NCBI GenBank assembly: GCA_030594645.1
Contig: JAUVEU010000010.1
Coordinates: forward strand, 1 to 58,193
Direction of reading: 5' to 3'
Origin: Candidatus Aegiribacteria sp.
Lineage (GTDB): Bacteria; Fermentibacterota; Fermentibacteria; Fermentibacterales; JCC-6
DNA: 58,193 nt
A program made the position numbers and the translations under genes. Positions 1 to 8,946 of this stretch are shown piece by piece; within the stretch, counting starts at the first letter, position 1, and each line of letters begins with the position of its first letter. Under the pieces are notes generated by a model. The model saw only the letters and a program-made list of their open reading frames with translations. It ran no database searches and was not told the DNA's origin.

Positions 1-450
1 ATATCAGATACTCTGTTCTCCGTAACAGGTTTCTCCCCTGAAGGCGAGGAATTCCTGAATATTCATGAAGTGCGTGACAGGACACCGATGACACAGGAAG
101 AGATAGATGCCGGAGGTCTGGGAATGTCAATAATGGTCATGAATGGTGAGGCATCCGCTGACATGAACAGGATGGAAACCACATACCCATGGCGAAACGT
201 GATAGGCTCTATAGGCGTAGACTCCCAGAGCAGGATATGGGTTGAACTCGAATGCGAAGACCTGCCAATATTCCAGGTTTACGATTATTCGGGTGAGTTG
301 CTGTTTATAGCAGTTACAGATGTTGAATTCACGCCGGTAACCAGACCAAGTTTCAAAGTCGATGCCGGTGGTATACTCGCATACGATCAAGACCCGATGG
401 ATTATCCCAAGATATACCTGTTTGAACTGGTTGAACAGGAATTGGAATAG
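1..450 (+). CDS. C-terminal part of a beta-propeller-like protein (partial)
   Basis: The frame is open from the first base of the window, so the gene begins upstream. The GTG at 70 is only an internal codon. The visible 149 residues contain a blade-like pattern in which a sequence such as IGVDSQSRIWVE is followed by a strand ending in VYDYSGELLF. This resembles the last blades of 6-bladed beta-propeller proteins common in the Bacteroidetes/FCB group. No catalytic motif is seen. The stop at 448-450 lies 5 bases before the next start, so the two genes are probably co-transcribed. The fold assignment is inference from the repeat rhythm; the function is unknown. Confidence 0.6.
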   Translation: MSDTLFSVTGFSPEGEEFLNIHEVRDRTPMTQEEIDAGGLGMSIMVMNGEASADMNRMETTYPWRNVIGSIGVDSQSRIWVELECEDLPIFQVYDYSGELLFIAVTDVEFTPVTRPSFKVDAGGILAYDQDPMDYPKIYLFELVEQELE

Positions 451-455
451 CAGCC

Positions 456-1556
456 ATGATGAATCTTTTCATTCTGGTTTTTGCTGCATCAGCACCAATT
501 CACAATTACGCCCTCCCTGGAGAGATAGATCCTATGGATCCGCATTCCGGGGACTTCCTCGATCTGAACCTGAACGGTTATGTACAGTATGGACTTGAAG
601 CGTATTCCGAAGAGAACTACAGACTGGCCGCAAGGTATTTCCTTGCTTTCCTCACAAGGAATATCTCAGATACGAAAGTCATCTACAATCTTGCCTGCTG
701 CTATGCCCTGATGGAAGAACCGGAGCTTGCAGCACTATACCTCAGAAGAGCAGTGAATACCGGTTATAATGATTTCGGTTACATCCTTGAAGACCATGAT
801 TTTGATTGTGTACGTGATGATCCAGCTTTCGCGGAATTGATGGACCAGATTTCTCAAATACAGATCGGACCTCCGGAATTCACGGGTGACAGCATTCTCT
901 TCGATGCAAAAGCATCTTTTAGATGCCTGCTCCGATTTCCTGAAGAGTTCGATGACTCAGAACAGGCTTATCCCCTGCTTATCGGACTGCACGGGTTCGG
1001 TGATTCACCCGAAAGTTTCATCCGGCTCTGGGGATATTTCGAAACTCCTGATTTTATATATGCCTGCCCCTGCGCGCCATATCCAGTAACTGTCCATGGC
1101 ATATTCGGATATTCATGGTTCAGAATGGGAGCGGATTCCATTGAAACTCTTGAACTTGACATGATTTCTGCGGAATATGTAGCGACTGCCGTGAAAAACT
1201 TGAAAGAAAACTACAATATTTCGGATGTTTTCCTCTTCGGCTTTTCTCAGGGTTGTGGTCTTACATGGCTGACAGGGCTGAGATATCCTGACGAATTCTC
1301 GGGACTTATAGGGTTCGGAGGCAGATTCGATACGGGTTTCATCCCTGAATCAGTTATCGGTAATGTTTCAGGAATGAATGCGTTCGTGGCGAATGGAACA
1401 ATGGATGAATCGGTTGACTTCGCAGAGGGAGCGCATACAGTAGATATTCTGGAAAGCTATGGAATGGAAGTTGAATTCAAATCCTGGAATGGTCCTCACA
1501 GAGTTATCAGAAGCATTTTACTCGAAGCTCAGGAGTGGATGGAATCACTGAGATAG
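456..1556 (+). CDS. Secreted TPR plus alpha/beta hydrolase (carboxylesterase/phospholipase-like)
   Basis: The protein has 366 residues with a short N-terminal hydrophobic signal (MMNLFILVFAASA), so it is probably exported. Residues about 45-110 form a TPR-like helical region (YGLEAYSEENYRLAARYFLAF, then YNLACCYALMEEPELAALYL). From about 150 on there is a serine hydrolase domain with LIGLHGFGDSPESF as the oxyanion region and the nucleophile elbow GFSQG. An Asp (TMDESVD) and a His (NGPHRVI) follow in the expected order. This is the predicted-esterase/phospholipase family layout. The substrate is unknown. It directly follows the propeller gene on the plus strand. Confidence 0.8.
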   Translation: MMNLFILVFAASAPIHNYALPGEIDPMDPHSGDFLDLNLNGYVQYGLEAYSEENYRLAARYFLAFLTRNISDTKVIYNLACCYALMEEPELAALYLRRAVNTGYNDFGYILEDHDFDCVRDDPAFAELMDQISQIQIGPPEFTGDSILFDAKASFRCLLRFPEEFDDSEQAYPLLIGLHGFGDSPESFIRLWGYFETPDFIYACPCAPYPVTVHGIFGYSWFRMGADSIETLELDMISAEYVATAVKNLKENYNISDVFLFGFSQGCGLTWLTGLRYPDEFSGLIGFGGRFDTGFIPESVIGNVSGMNAFVANGTMDESVDFAEGAHTVDILESYGMEVEFKSWNGPHRVIRSILLEAQEWMESLR

Positions 1557-1595
1557 CTACATCAGACAGATAATGCACTAATATTATGAGTAATA

Positions 1596-1640
1596 GTAAT
1601 TAATATGTAGTAAATGTCAAAATACAAGGTGTGACCCTAC
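1596..1640 (-). repeat. AGGGTC-family dispersed repeat, copy A
   Basis: Read on the minus strand this is TAGGGTCacaCCTTGtatt followed by TTGACATTTactacatatt. It shares its core with copies at 2411-2457, 14555-14577, 14751-14773 and 46086-46249. The leading TAG is the stop codon of the lipoprotein gene that ends at 1637. The family resembles REP-like repeats mobilised by Y1/RAYT transposases; that link is inference because no transposase is present here. Confidence 0.75.
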
Positions 1641-2305
1641 TGGGATACCGTATAAGAAATCAACTCTTCAGAAACAGTAGTTATGATGTTATTGACACTT
1701 ATTGTGCAGACATCATTCAGTCTTCCAACATTCCGTGCAAAATCAGCAACCGTAGTAACAATACCAAATCCTGCCGGCATTGTAGTCTGCATTTCCATGC
1801 AATTCGCAAAACTTCCTGCGGGTACGGTAACATCCATATTCATGGAGAATATCTCAGCAGTTATAGATGGTGCCTGGCAGAATTGCCATGTTGATCCCTC
1901 AAGAAGTGGAAATGGAACAACAAACATGGAATCAGTATCATCAAGATGCTGATAGGCGTTGAACCCTTCACCGGTAACTCTGACATAGAGTGTATCCAGA
2001 AATTCAGTATATGTTGTCTGACTATACATAACTGTTGTATCAGATGTTGAAGTGGTCTGGATAAATACTTCAAAGTTTTCGGAATGAGTAGCAGTTCCTG
2101 TTATTTCTGTTACAGAAGCTCCGGTCTTCGTTCCGATTTCAACTCCACTTAGTTCTATAGTACCATTTCTCTGGTAATTCCACTGGTTTCCAACAGAAAG
2201 AGGATAGAATTCCTCGTCGTTTTCAACAGGTGCCGAAACATTATCACCACAACCAGTGATTAGAACCAGCAAAAGGGCAGCAAAAAGTATGATTGCATTT
2301 TTCAT
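1637..2305 (-). CDS. Lipoprotein of unknown function
   Basis: The protein has 222 residues with a type II signal peptide: a Lys start region, a hydrophobic stretch and the lipobox LITGC, giving a lipid-anchored Cys near residue 19. The mature part begins EEFYPLSVGNQWNYQRNG, a phrase common in secreted lipoproteins of the FCB group. The rest is predicted beta-rich with many Thr and Ser and no enzyme motif. The stop codon TAG is formed by the first bases of repeat copy A, and copy B lies upstream in the same orientation, so the gene is bracketed by direct repeats. Function unknown. Confidence 0.8.
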   Translation of the reverse strand: MKNAIILFAALLLVLITGCGDNVSAPVENDEEFYPLSVGNQWNYQRNGTIELSGVEIGTKTGASVTEITGTATHSENFEVFIQTTSTSDTTVMYSQTTYTEFLDTLYVRVTGEGFNAYQHLDDTDSMFVVPFPLLEGSTWQFCQAPSITAEIFSMNMDVTVPAGSFANCMEMQTTMPAGFGIVTTVADFARNVGRLNDVCTISVNNIITTVSEELISYTVSQ

Positions 2306-2410
2306 TATAATTCCTTCAATTCAAGCTTTCTTTTCCTGCATAATAATAAGTTATATGTATCTTCCAGGCAGATAGTATATTTCAGAGGTATTCCACTGAT
2401 ATTATTGTTG

Positions 2411-2457
2411 CTATTTTAATATATAGCAAATGTCAAGATTCAAGATCCGACCCCTTT
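2411..2457 (-). repeat. AGGGTC-family dispersed repeat, copy B
   Basis: On the minus strand it reads AGGGGTCggATCTTGaatc followed by TTGACATTTGctatatatt. It starts 2 bases after the TAA stop of the cupin gene. It is in the same orientation as copy A about 815 bp away, with a shared stretch of roughly 45 bp. Confidence 0.75.
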
Positions 2458-2459
2458 TG

Positions 2460-2795
2460 TTAAGTTGGGATGATGCAGAGGAAATCAAGGGGTTCATCTC
2501 CGGTATTCACGAAGTTATGCTCTTCATTCGGAATAACAAGAACTACAGATCCTTCAGACAGTTCTATCACTGAATTCCCCTGACGAACTTCTCCCCTGCC
2601 ATTAAGAGTATAAACCTCATGCTCCCATGAATGTGTGTGATAGGGTGTCTTCCCACCGGGGGCAATTGTAAAGCGGCGCATTATGAAATTGGGTGCTCCG
2701 TCATCCTCGCTGATAATGACACGAATTTTAACTCCCACCGCACCCTCGATCTCAACATCAACTGCTTCTATATCCGTATCTTTACGTACGATCAT
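2460..2795 (-). CDS. Small cupin-domain protein
   Basis: The protein has 111 residues and is a single cupin barrel. The metal-binding motif 1 is visible as YHTHSWEHEVYTLNGRGEV (His, His, Glu, with a further His in WEHE) and motif 2 as VLVIPNEEHNFVN. The length matches stand-alone cupin_2 proteins, which bind a metal and act as small-molecule isomerases, dioxygenases or sensors. The substrate cannot be told. It lies 48 bases downstream of the aminotransferase gene on the same strand and may share its transcript. Confidence 0.85.
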   Translation of the reverse strand: MIVRKDTDIEAVDVEIEGAVGVKIRVIISEDDGAPNFIMRRFTIAPGGKTPYHTHSWEHEVYTLNGRGEVRQGNSVIELSEGSVVLVIPNEEHNFVNTGDEPLDFLCIIPT

Positions 2796-2843
2796 GTGTA
2801 TCTCCTTCTGTGTTCACGCTTGCTGATATTAAATATCTCCATC

Positions 2844-4076
2844 TCACAAGAGATTTACCGGTGCTTCTGCCAGGGATCTGCAAAGATACTCGAATTCTGC
2901 ATCAGAGTTGTAGAGCTGGGCAGATAATCTGAGGAATCTGCCCTGTGGAATACTTGTGAAAGTAACGGGAATCTCGATCTGCTTTTCACGAAGAAGCCAG
3001 TTCTGTAGCGGATCAAGCCCCTCGGGAGGAAGTAAATTTGAGAGTGGCTTCCAGGGCAGCGAAACAGCTGCCATAGAGCCGATCATGCTCTCAGGACAGA
3101 ATGGTTCAATCCCCATTCGCTCGCAGATGAGTCTTTCCGCCCTGACGGCTTTCTCATGATTCTCATTCATTATCCCGGCCCATCCATCCGGATGAAGACT
3201 CTCCATAAAATCGATGGCGAATGGAACAGACATTCTTGGTGTCGGATCGATTGTGCCGTTCCAGAAAAACTCAATCTGGAAATCGGACATCTCAATATCG
3301 AATTCTGAAGCGATATGACTCATTACAGCTGGTCGGAAATTCTTCTGCTTGTCCGGTCTGACATACAGTAATGCCGCTGTTTTCGGAGCGCACATCCATT
3401 TATGACAGTTACCTGTGTAGTAAGCAGCGCCAAGTTCCTCAAGATTCAGAGGAATCATTCCCGGCCCGTGGGCGCCATCCACAAGAACATCTATTCCAAG
3501 CTGATCAAGTCTGCGGACAATTTCCTTCACGGGAAAAATCATTCCCGTAGGGCTGGAGATGTGGTCAATCAGAACAAGAATCGTTCGTGATGTTACTCTT
3601 GAGAGGATGGAATCGATAACCTGATCAGGGCTTGAAACGGGATTCTCTATTGGTACCTCAACATATTTCGCACCATACTTCGATGCATTCGTTCTAAGAA
3701 TATTAGCTGACGAGAAGTATTCCTGCCCTGTGGTTATCAGTTCATCTCCGGGTTTGATTGAAATATTGGAGAGAACTGTATTAATTCCTGTAGTCGCATT
3801 GGTAACAAGTACAATGGAACCGGGGGAAGCACCTGTGAAGTTCTCGAGTTTCTCAAGAATTCCAGTGATTCGCGGCATGTATTCTCTCTGGATGAAATCA
3901 ACAGGCTGCTTTTCCAGTCTGTCCAGAAGACATGCACGATATCTTTTCACTTCTGTTGGACAGGCTCCAAAGGATCCATGATTCAGAAATACCATATCCG
4001 GATCGAAATTCCAGAAGGACGCCAATTTACTTCTCGGTTTCCGGGGTTTCAACCGTTCCTCCTGATCGGAGATCAT
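2844..4076 (-). CDS. Class V aminotransferase-fold PLP enzyme (isopenicillin-N-epimerase-like)
   Basis: The protein has 410 residues. The N-terminal VFLNHGSFGACP is the hallmark of the isopenicillin-N-epimerase/cysteine-desulfurase-like branch of fold-type I PLP enzymes. The cofactor region is complete: LVTNATTGINTVL (phosphate binding), VLVDGAHGPG (Asp to the pyridine nitrogen) and YTGNCHKWMCAPK with the Schiff-base Lys after His. No signal peptide is seen, so it is cytoplasmic. Family members epimerise, desulfurate or lyse amino acids; the actual substrate is unknown. The gene lies 30 bases downstream of the YbhB-like gene. Confidence 0.85.
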   Translation of the reverse strand: MISDQEERLKPRKPRSKLASFWNFDPDMVFLNHGSFGACPTEVKRYRACLLDRLEKQPVDFIQREYMPRITGILEKLENFTGASPGSIVLVTNATTGINTVLSNISIKPGDELITTGQEYFSSANILRTNASKYGAKYVEVPIENPVSSPDQVIDSILSRVTSRTILVLIDHISSPTGMIFPVKEIVRRLDQLGIDVLVDGAHGPGMIPLNLEELGAAYYTGNCHKWMCAPKTAALLYVRPDKQKNFRPAVMSHIASEFDIEMSDFQIEFFWNGTIDPTPRMSVPFAIDFMESLHPDGWAGIMNENHEKAVRAERLICERMGIEPFCPESMIGSMAAVSLPWKPLSNLLPPEGLDPLQNWLLREKQIEIPVTFTSIPQGRFLRLSAQLYNSDAEFEYLCRSLAEAPVNLL

Positions 4077-4106
4077 TAAAGATTGGAGATACTATTTCCG
4101 CAAGGG

Positions 4107-4562
4107 TTAACACAGTCCGCTAAGTTTGGTCTGTTCCAGAACGTGCCCGTTCATTTCAGCCTCAACATCATCCCGGGAAGCCGCCGGTGGCAGATCAAGC
4201 TTGATATCCAGCGCATAAAGCGTAAAATTCATGACCTGATCCGAATTACTTTCATCCTGCCCATCCCATCCAAGGCTTCCAAAGCTGTTTACTCCCTGCA
4301 GTGCTCCTTCGAACACAACGTCGTTGTGAGATTGCTTTCCTTGAATAGTTCCTTTCCGAGGAGGGATATTGTACATCACCCAGTGACAGTATTCCTTATT
4401 GCTGCTCGGATCCAGGCACGATACTATGAGCGTAAGGCTGAGGGTTCCTTTCGGAGGTTCTGTCCAGCCGATTGGCGGGGATGAATTGCCTCCCGGTTTT
4501 GAGTACCAGAAAGGGATATAGTCGTTATTCTTGAAAGCACTGCTGCTGATGCGGAAACTCAT
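4107..4562 (-). CDS. YbhB/YbcL (Raf kinase inhibitor-like / PEBP) protein
   Basis: The protein has 151 residues from the chosen start and is a phosphatidylethanolamine-binding-protein fold. Family motifs include the N-terminal SFRISSSAFKNNDYIPFWYS, the ligand-site stretch LIVSCLDPSS, HWVMYNIP (the HW of PEBPs) and a C-terminal FTLYALD. The ATG at 4562 is preferred over the one at 4589 because AGAGGGG lies 5 bases upstream and because the predicted promoter would start transcription at about 4591. The biochemical role of bacterial members is poorly defined. Confidence 0.85.
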   Translation of the reverse strand: MSFRISSSAFKNNDYIPFWYSKPGGNSSPPIGWTEPPKGTLSLTLIVSCLDPSSNKEYCHWVMYNIPPRKGTIQGKQSHNDVVFEGALQGVNSFGSLGWDGQDESNSDQVMNFTLYALDIKLDLPPAASRDDVEAEMNGHVLEQTKLSGLC

Positions 4563-4597
4563 TCCAACCCCTCTTTCAGAATGAACCACTACTTATA

Positions 4598-4625
4598 AGT
4601 ATATACTTCCCCAACGCAGGAGCAA
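4598..4625 (-). promoter_or_regulatory. Sigma-70-like promoter for the YbhB-like gene
   Basis: The minus strand shows TTGCTC (4620-4625), a 16-base spacer and TATACT (4598-4603). The start of transcription would be near 4591, giving a leader of about 30 bases to the ATG at 4562. Confidence 0.5.
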
Positions 4626-4641
4626 GTACTACCTGTTAGTA

Positions 4642-5565
4642 TTAATCTACTGGGTATTCGGGTTCTGAAACAGGACGTTTCGTTTCCTCAGGTTCCAGCC
4701 TTACCAAAACATCGGTAACACCGGGTCCCAGTTGATAGAGAGCCTTTTCAGCTGATTTCAGGATTGAAAATGCCTTTTTCATTGGAAGATCAGCGTCAAC
4801 AACAATATGCATATCAGCCTGAATCCCATCTCCATGAAACCGGGTTCTGAGATTATGAACATCGATTACACCGTTCACCGAGAGAGCAATTTTTCTTAAT
4901 TCATCCCTGATCTCAGGCGGCGCTGCTGAATCGCTGAGCTGCCAGAGAACCGGACGGAGGATACTAAAACCAAGTTTGAGAATGAAAATGGAGACGATGG
5001 CCCCTCCAATTCCATCAAGGAAAATCAGCGCTGGTTCAATTCTTGCTGCAAGAACAACTACCGCAACAGGTATGGAACTGAGAACATCGGAGCGTTGATG
5101 CCATGCATTCGCGGCAAGAGCCGGGGACTTGAGTATCTTGCTCATTCTAAGGGTCCACCTGGCGAGTAATTCCTTAGAAGCAATGGAGATTAAAGCGATT
5201 GCAAAAGTAATCCAGCCGGGAGGATTGGCAGCAGGGTTCATGATTGACTCGAAAGATTTCCAGGCAATCAGCAGACCTGTCAGTATCATTACAAGACCTA
5301 CAAACCCCGAAACCATCGTTTCAATTCTGGCATGCCCGTGGGGATGATTTTCGTCTGAAGGTTTTGTCCAGTAATGTGCACCAATAAGAATTGCTATATC
5401 CGTGAAGCAGTCAGCCAGGCTATGTACACCATCAGCAACCAGTGCGTGACTGTAACCAATCAGTCCCCCTGCGATTTTTCCACCGGATAGAAAAACATTC
5501 AGCAGAAGACCCACAGAAGTTGTACTTACTGTTTTCTGCAATCGATTCTTATCATTCGGAAGCAT
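4642..5565 (-). CDS. Cation diffusion facilitator (Zn/Fe/Mn efflux) transporter
   Basis: The protein has 307 residues with about six membrane segments. The TM2 metal site HSLADCFTD and the following HPHGHARIETM loop are typical of the FieF/MamM-like CDF branch, and the second metal site appears as NAWHQRSDVLSSI in TM5. The C-terminal cytoplasmic domain has VHNLRTRFHGDGIQADMHIVVD, the usual metal-sensing ferredoxin-like fold. It should export divalent cations with proton exchange at the inner membrane; which metal cannot be told. The start ATG lies 3 bases after the stop of the M20 peptidase gene, so the two are co-transcribed. Confidence 0.9.
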   Translation of the reverse strand: MLPNDKNRLQKTVSTTSVGLLLNVFLSGGKIAGGLIGYSHALVADGVHSLADCFTDIAILIGAHYWTKPSDENHPHGHARIETMVSGFVGLVMILTGLLIAWKSFESIMNPAANPPGWITFAIALISIASKELLARWTLRMSKILKSPALAANAWHQRSDVLSSIPVAVVVLAARIEPALIFLDGIGGAIVSIFILKLGFSILRPVLWQLSDSAAPPEIRDELRKIALSVNGVIDVHNLRTRFHGDGIQADMHIVVDADLPMKKAFSILKSAEKALYQLGPGVTDVLVRLEPEETKRPVSEPEYPVD

Positions 5566-5568
5566 TTC

Positions 5569-6900
5569 TTATTCTCCACACATCTTTCTGATGTATAAGG
5601 CATAAAAATCAACTGCATTCAGATAGTCTTCAACAGAAACTGATTCCCCTTCTGAGTGGAGAACGCCAAGCCCGGTCTCTCCAAGGTGAGCTGGAACAAA
5701 CCTGTAGACATTATCCGCAATCTGCCCATAATGCCTGGAATCAGTGGCAGCTGGAAAGATTCCCGGTGCAACTGCTAACCCTGGCCAGATTTCCTCAACA
5801 GCTTCGCAGATTGACCGATAATCATCAGTTTCCGTTGAAGCTTCGGAGGAAGGCTCGAAAACTTTCCTGATATCCTCGAATTCGACCTCTACGCCCAGAG
5901 GAAAAGCTATTTCCTTCACATGATTCACGATATCATTTGAATGATCTCCGGGAACCGACCTGAAATTAACAAGAGCAACAGCCTCTGCAGGCAGAATATT
6001 CTCTCTACTGCTTCCCTGAAGCATTGTTGTTGCCGTTGTTGTCCTGATAAAAGCATTACCTATAGACCACTTCTCGATGATATTCGTCATTTCCGAGAGG
6101 GAAAGCGAAACAAGTTCTTCTCGAAGCGAATCGTTAAGCAAATGCTTTGTCGCCTTGAACATTCTCTCAACCGGTTCACTCAATCTTACCGGCATCTGGT
6201 TTTTCTCAAGACTCGAAAGGCATTCGCCAAGAACTCCCGCGGCAGTCCGAATGCCCGGTACAGATGCATGCCCCTGCTCGCCCCTGGCAATCAATTTCAG
6301 AGTAAGATAGCCCTTCTCGGCAAGACCGATAACTGCCGCATCCTCCCTGAGCCATGGCAGGCTGTATATGTATCCTCCTTCATCAAGAACAGAACTGAGC
6401 TGAATATTTCTGTAGCGGAGCAGACTGACTGTTTCAGCCGCTCCGTTCACTCCGCCGGTTTCCTCATCATGACCGAAAGCCAGAAGGATAGACCGGTCAG
6501 GCTTGAATCCTGCATTCAGAATATCTTCACAGGCCTGAAGCATTCCCGCAACACCTATTTTGTAATCCACAGAACCTCTGCCCCAGACCCGTCCATCCTC
6601 AATTATCCCCTTGAAAGGGTGATGAGGCCATTTTTCTCCTTCCTCTGCTGGAACAACATCGAGATGTGCTGTGAGCATTATCGGTTTCAGTGAAGGATTG
6701 GATCCGGGCAAAGTGTAGAGCAGGCTTCCCCTGCTGATTATCTCTCTCTTGAAATACTTATGAACTGCAGGGAAAACCTCCTGCAAGTAATCCTGAAGTT
6801 CCAGGAAAGGTGCCATCTCGAAGAAAGAATCAGGTTGTGCAGATACAGTTCTGAATCCAATCATTCGTGCGAGCTTCTCTACATTTTCCCTGTCTGTCAC
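5569..6900 (-). CDS. M20-family metallopeptidase (carboxypeptidase/deacylase)
   Basis: The protein has 443 residues with all M20 motifs: TAHLDVVP (metal His and adjacent Asp), GRGSVDYKIG (bridging Asp), GHDEETGG (general-base Glu and metal Glu) and a distal HSEGESV (metal His near the C-terminus). A dimerisation domain lies between. The best relatives are the CPS1-like M20 peptidases rather than ArgE or DapE. There is no signal peptide. It probably cleaves peptides or N-acyl amino acids. The start is GTG with AAAGG 8 bases upstream. It is divergent from the GH18 gene and is followed by the cation transporter. Confidence 0.88.
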   Translation of the reverse strand: MTDRENVEKLARMIGFRTVSAQPDSFFEMAPFLELQDYLQEVFPAVHKYFKREIISRGSLLYTLPGSNPSLKPIMLTAHLDVVPAEEGEKWPHHPFKGIIEDGRVWGRGSVDYKIGVAGMLQACEDILNAGFKPDRSILLAFGHDEETGGVNGAAETVSLLRYRNIQLSSVLDEGGYIYSLPWLREDAAVIGLAEKGYLTLKLIARGEQGHASVPGIRTAAGVLGECLSSLEKNQMPVRLSEPVERMFKATKHLLNDSLREELVSLSLSEMTNIIEKWSIGNAFIRTTTATTMLQGSSRENILPAEAVALVNFRSVPGDHSNDIVNHVKEIAFPLGVEVEFEDIRKVFEPSSEASTETDDYRSICEAVEEIWPGLAVAPGIFPAATDSRHYGQIADNVYRFVPAHLGETGLGVLHSEGESVSVEDYLNAVDFYALYIRKMCGE

Positions 6901-6971
6901 TTATCATGCCTTTCTATATGGCGAACATAAAGACTGCACTATTTTGCTCAGACAGTCAAGCAGAGCGACGA

Positions 6972-7000
6972 TTGACTCAAACGGCATCATGAGATATTTG
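6972..7000 (+). promoter_or_regulatory. Sigma-70-like promoter for the GH18 gene
   Basis: TTGACT (6972-6977), a 17-base spacer and TATTTG (6995-7000). The predicted start near 7007 leaves a leader of about 25 bases that carries GGAGG just before the ATG at 7032. Confidence 0.5.
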
Positions 7001-7031
7001 TAAGACTGGTCAAACAATCCTGGAGGACATT

Positions 7032-8867
7032 ATGTGGCAGATTGCAGCATTATCACTTCTGATATCGGGACCGGGTTCAGGGGAACTGCCCGGAATTGAA
7101 CTTCCACATCAACATCAGATGGATCATAATGGACACCGGGGATCAATTTCACTCAATGTTTCAGGCGAAGACAGAGGGAGAACACTTAACAGAACCGTGT
7201 ATGGTTTTCTTCCATACTGGGCGGGTGATACATGGCTTAGATACGACCTTATAAGTATTCTTGCCTGTTTCTGTGTGGATATGGGAAGCTCCGGTATGAT
7301 TACAAACTGGAACGGGTTTCCCTCAATATTCACCGAAGCAATCGAAGGCACAAACGCTGCCGGGGGCACAGCAATCGTTACGGTAGTCAGTTTTTCCTCC
7401 TACGGAATCCATTCAATTCTTACAACAAACAGAGATGCTGCCATCAATACAATTGTTGACCTTGTCAATAACTATCCTGTTGAGGGTGTATCAATCGATT
7501 TTGAGAATGTCAGCTCCAGTGACAGAGATAATCTCACTTCGTTCATGTGCGATCTCAGAGCTGAACTTGATATGAGCGCCCCGGGGAGCCACCTCTCTAT
7601 CTGTACACCTCCTGTAGACTGGGGGGGCGCTTTTGATTATTCGGAACTTGCAGAGATCTGTGATGCCCTTTTCATGATGTGTTACCCGTTTCATGGCTCA
7701 TGGTCATCCGTTGCCGGTCCATGCTGCCCTTTAACCGGATGGGGAGCCACATCCGAATCATCCAGCAACATGATCTGGTGTATGGGGGATTATGCGAAGT
7801 ACGCTCCTTCCCATCATGATAGAATCGTAGTCGGCCTCCCCTACTACGGACACCAGTGGGAAACAGAAGGGAGCGCACCTCATTCATCGGTCATCGGTGA
7901 TTGCGCCACGCTCTTCTATACTACACTTGTGAACAGGGCTGAAGCGTACGGAAGGCTCTGGGACAACGAGTCACTCACTCCCTGGTACGCTTTCTACAGC
8001 GGAGGATGGAATCAGGGATGGTATGATGATGAAGAAAGCCTTTCGCTGAAGTACGATATGATCAGGGAAGCCGATCTTCAGGGAGCTGGAATATGGGCTC
8101 TCGGATATGACGGTTCCCGAACCGAACTATGGGACTGCCTTGAAGAATCATTCTGCGGCGATATCTGGACGGACAACATCACTGATAATCTGGAGAGCCG
8201 ATTCACCCTTCATGGTCCGGCACAGTACTGGTGTAATGTTACCCAGGGCGGACAGTTCTACGGGTACTTCTATACGTATTCCATCTCATCAGGCCCGGAT
8301 ATCAACTGGGCTGAATGGACTTTTGAACTTCCAGACAGCAGCCTCTCATATATACTTGAGACCTGGTTGCCGGAAGGCGGAACAGCTGAAGCAAGCTACA
8401 GGATTCTTCACGATGGAGTAGAAGATACACTGATAATCCAGCAGTCTTCGTACGCGAACGAATGGATTCCTCTTGGAGGTCCATGGAACGCATCAGAGGG
8501 TTTATCAGTGATAACAGGTGATTACACAGGCACCGCAGGACAGATAATCGTAATAGACGCGATACGTTTCTCATCGGATTTCGGAATTGCAGACGATACT
8601 GGAAATCCCGAATCAAGCCTGCTTTCCCTCCTGACCGGAAATCCCTCATCTATTTTCACTTTGAATTTATCATCATCTGATATAGAAGGTACTGTTCTAA
8701 TCTATGACACATCCGGAAGACTGATCTTCAGCGATATTGTCTCATCAGGGAGTTCAGACAGGACATTTAACTGGCCGACTGATGAAAATATCCCATCCGG
8801 CGTATACTCTGCGGTATACCGGTCGGAACAATCGGTCTCTTCCGTCAGGCTTGTGCTGATAAGGTGA
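7032..8867 (+). CDS. Secreted glycoside hydrolase family 18 protein with golvesin-like and type-IX/FlgD-like C-terminal domains
   Basis: The protein has 611 residues. A short hydrophobic N-terminus suggests export. Residues about 55-370 form a GH18 TIM barrel like spore-cortex or chitinase-type lyases; the catalytic strand reads EGVSIDFENV, with Asp156 and the acid Glu158, and DALFMMCYPFHGSW and GLPYYGHQW follow. Residues about 380-515 resemble a golvesin/Xly carbohydrate-binding-like module (GPAQYWCNV, WTFELPDSS, IVIDAIRF). The last 80 residues form a beta domain with TVLIYDTSGRLIF and IPSGVYSAVY, typical of FlgD-like or type-IX secretion C-terminal signals. The probable substrates are peptidoglycan or chitin-type glycans. 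GGAGG 5 bases upstream supports the start. Confidence 0.85.
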   Translation: MWQIAALSLLISGPGSGELPGIELPHQHQMDHNGHRGSISLNVSGEDRGRTLNRTVYGFLPYWAGDTWLRYDLISILACFCVDMGSSGMITNWNGFPSIFTEAIEGTNAAGGTAIVTVVSFSSYGIHSILTTNRDAAINTIVDLVNNYPVEGVSIDFENVSSSDRDNLTSFMCDLRAELDMSAPGSHLSICTPPVDWGGAFDYSELAEICDALFMMCYPFHGSWSSVAGPCCPLTGWGATSESSSNMIWCMGDYAKYAPSHHDRIVVGLPYYGHQWETEGSAPHSSVIGDCATLFYTTLVNRAEAYGRLWDNESLTPWYAFYSGGWNQGWYDDEESLSLKYDMIREADLQGAGIWALGYDGSRTELWDCLEESFCGDIWTDNITDNLESRFTLHGPAQYWCNVTQGGQFYGYFYTYSISSGPDINWAEWTFELPDSSLSYILETWLPEGGTAEASYRILHDGVEDTLIIQQSSYANEWIPLGGPWNASEGLSVITGDYTGTAGQIIVIDAIRFSSDFGIADDTGNPESSLLSLLTGNPSSIFTLNLSSSDIEGTVLIYDTSGRLIFSDIVSSGSSDRTFNWPTDENIPSGVYSAVYRSEQSVSSVRLVLIR

Positions 8868-8946
8868 AAGAAAACCCCAAAAATAACTTTTGCAGGGAAT
8901 ACTGATCTTATCACCATACAATCTGCATCAGTTTCATACTGTTATT

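Noticed and set aside
4591..4608. Overlapping short palindromes ACTTATAAGT and AAGTATATACTT considered as an operator.
   Set aside because: They are AT-rich and coincide with the -10 box of the promoter. Chance palindromes are common in such sequence, and no regulator gene is nearby.
5941..6693. A 250-codon open frame on the plus strand.
   Set aside because: It lies antisense inside the M20 peptidase, whose catalytic motifs are complete. Its translation is low-complexity and matches no family.
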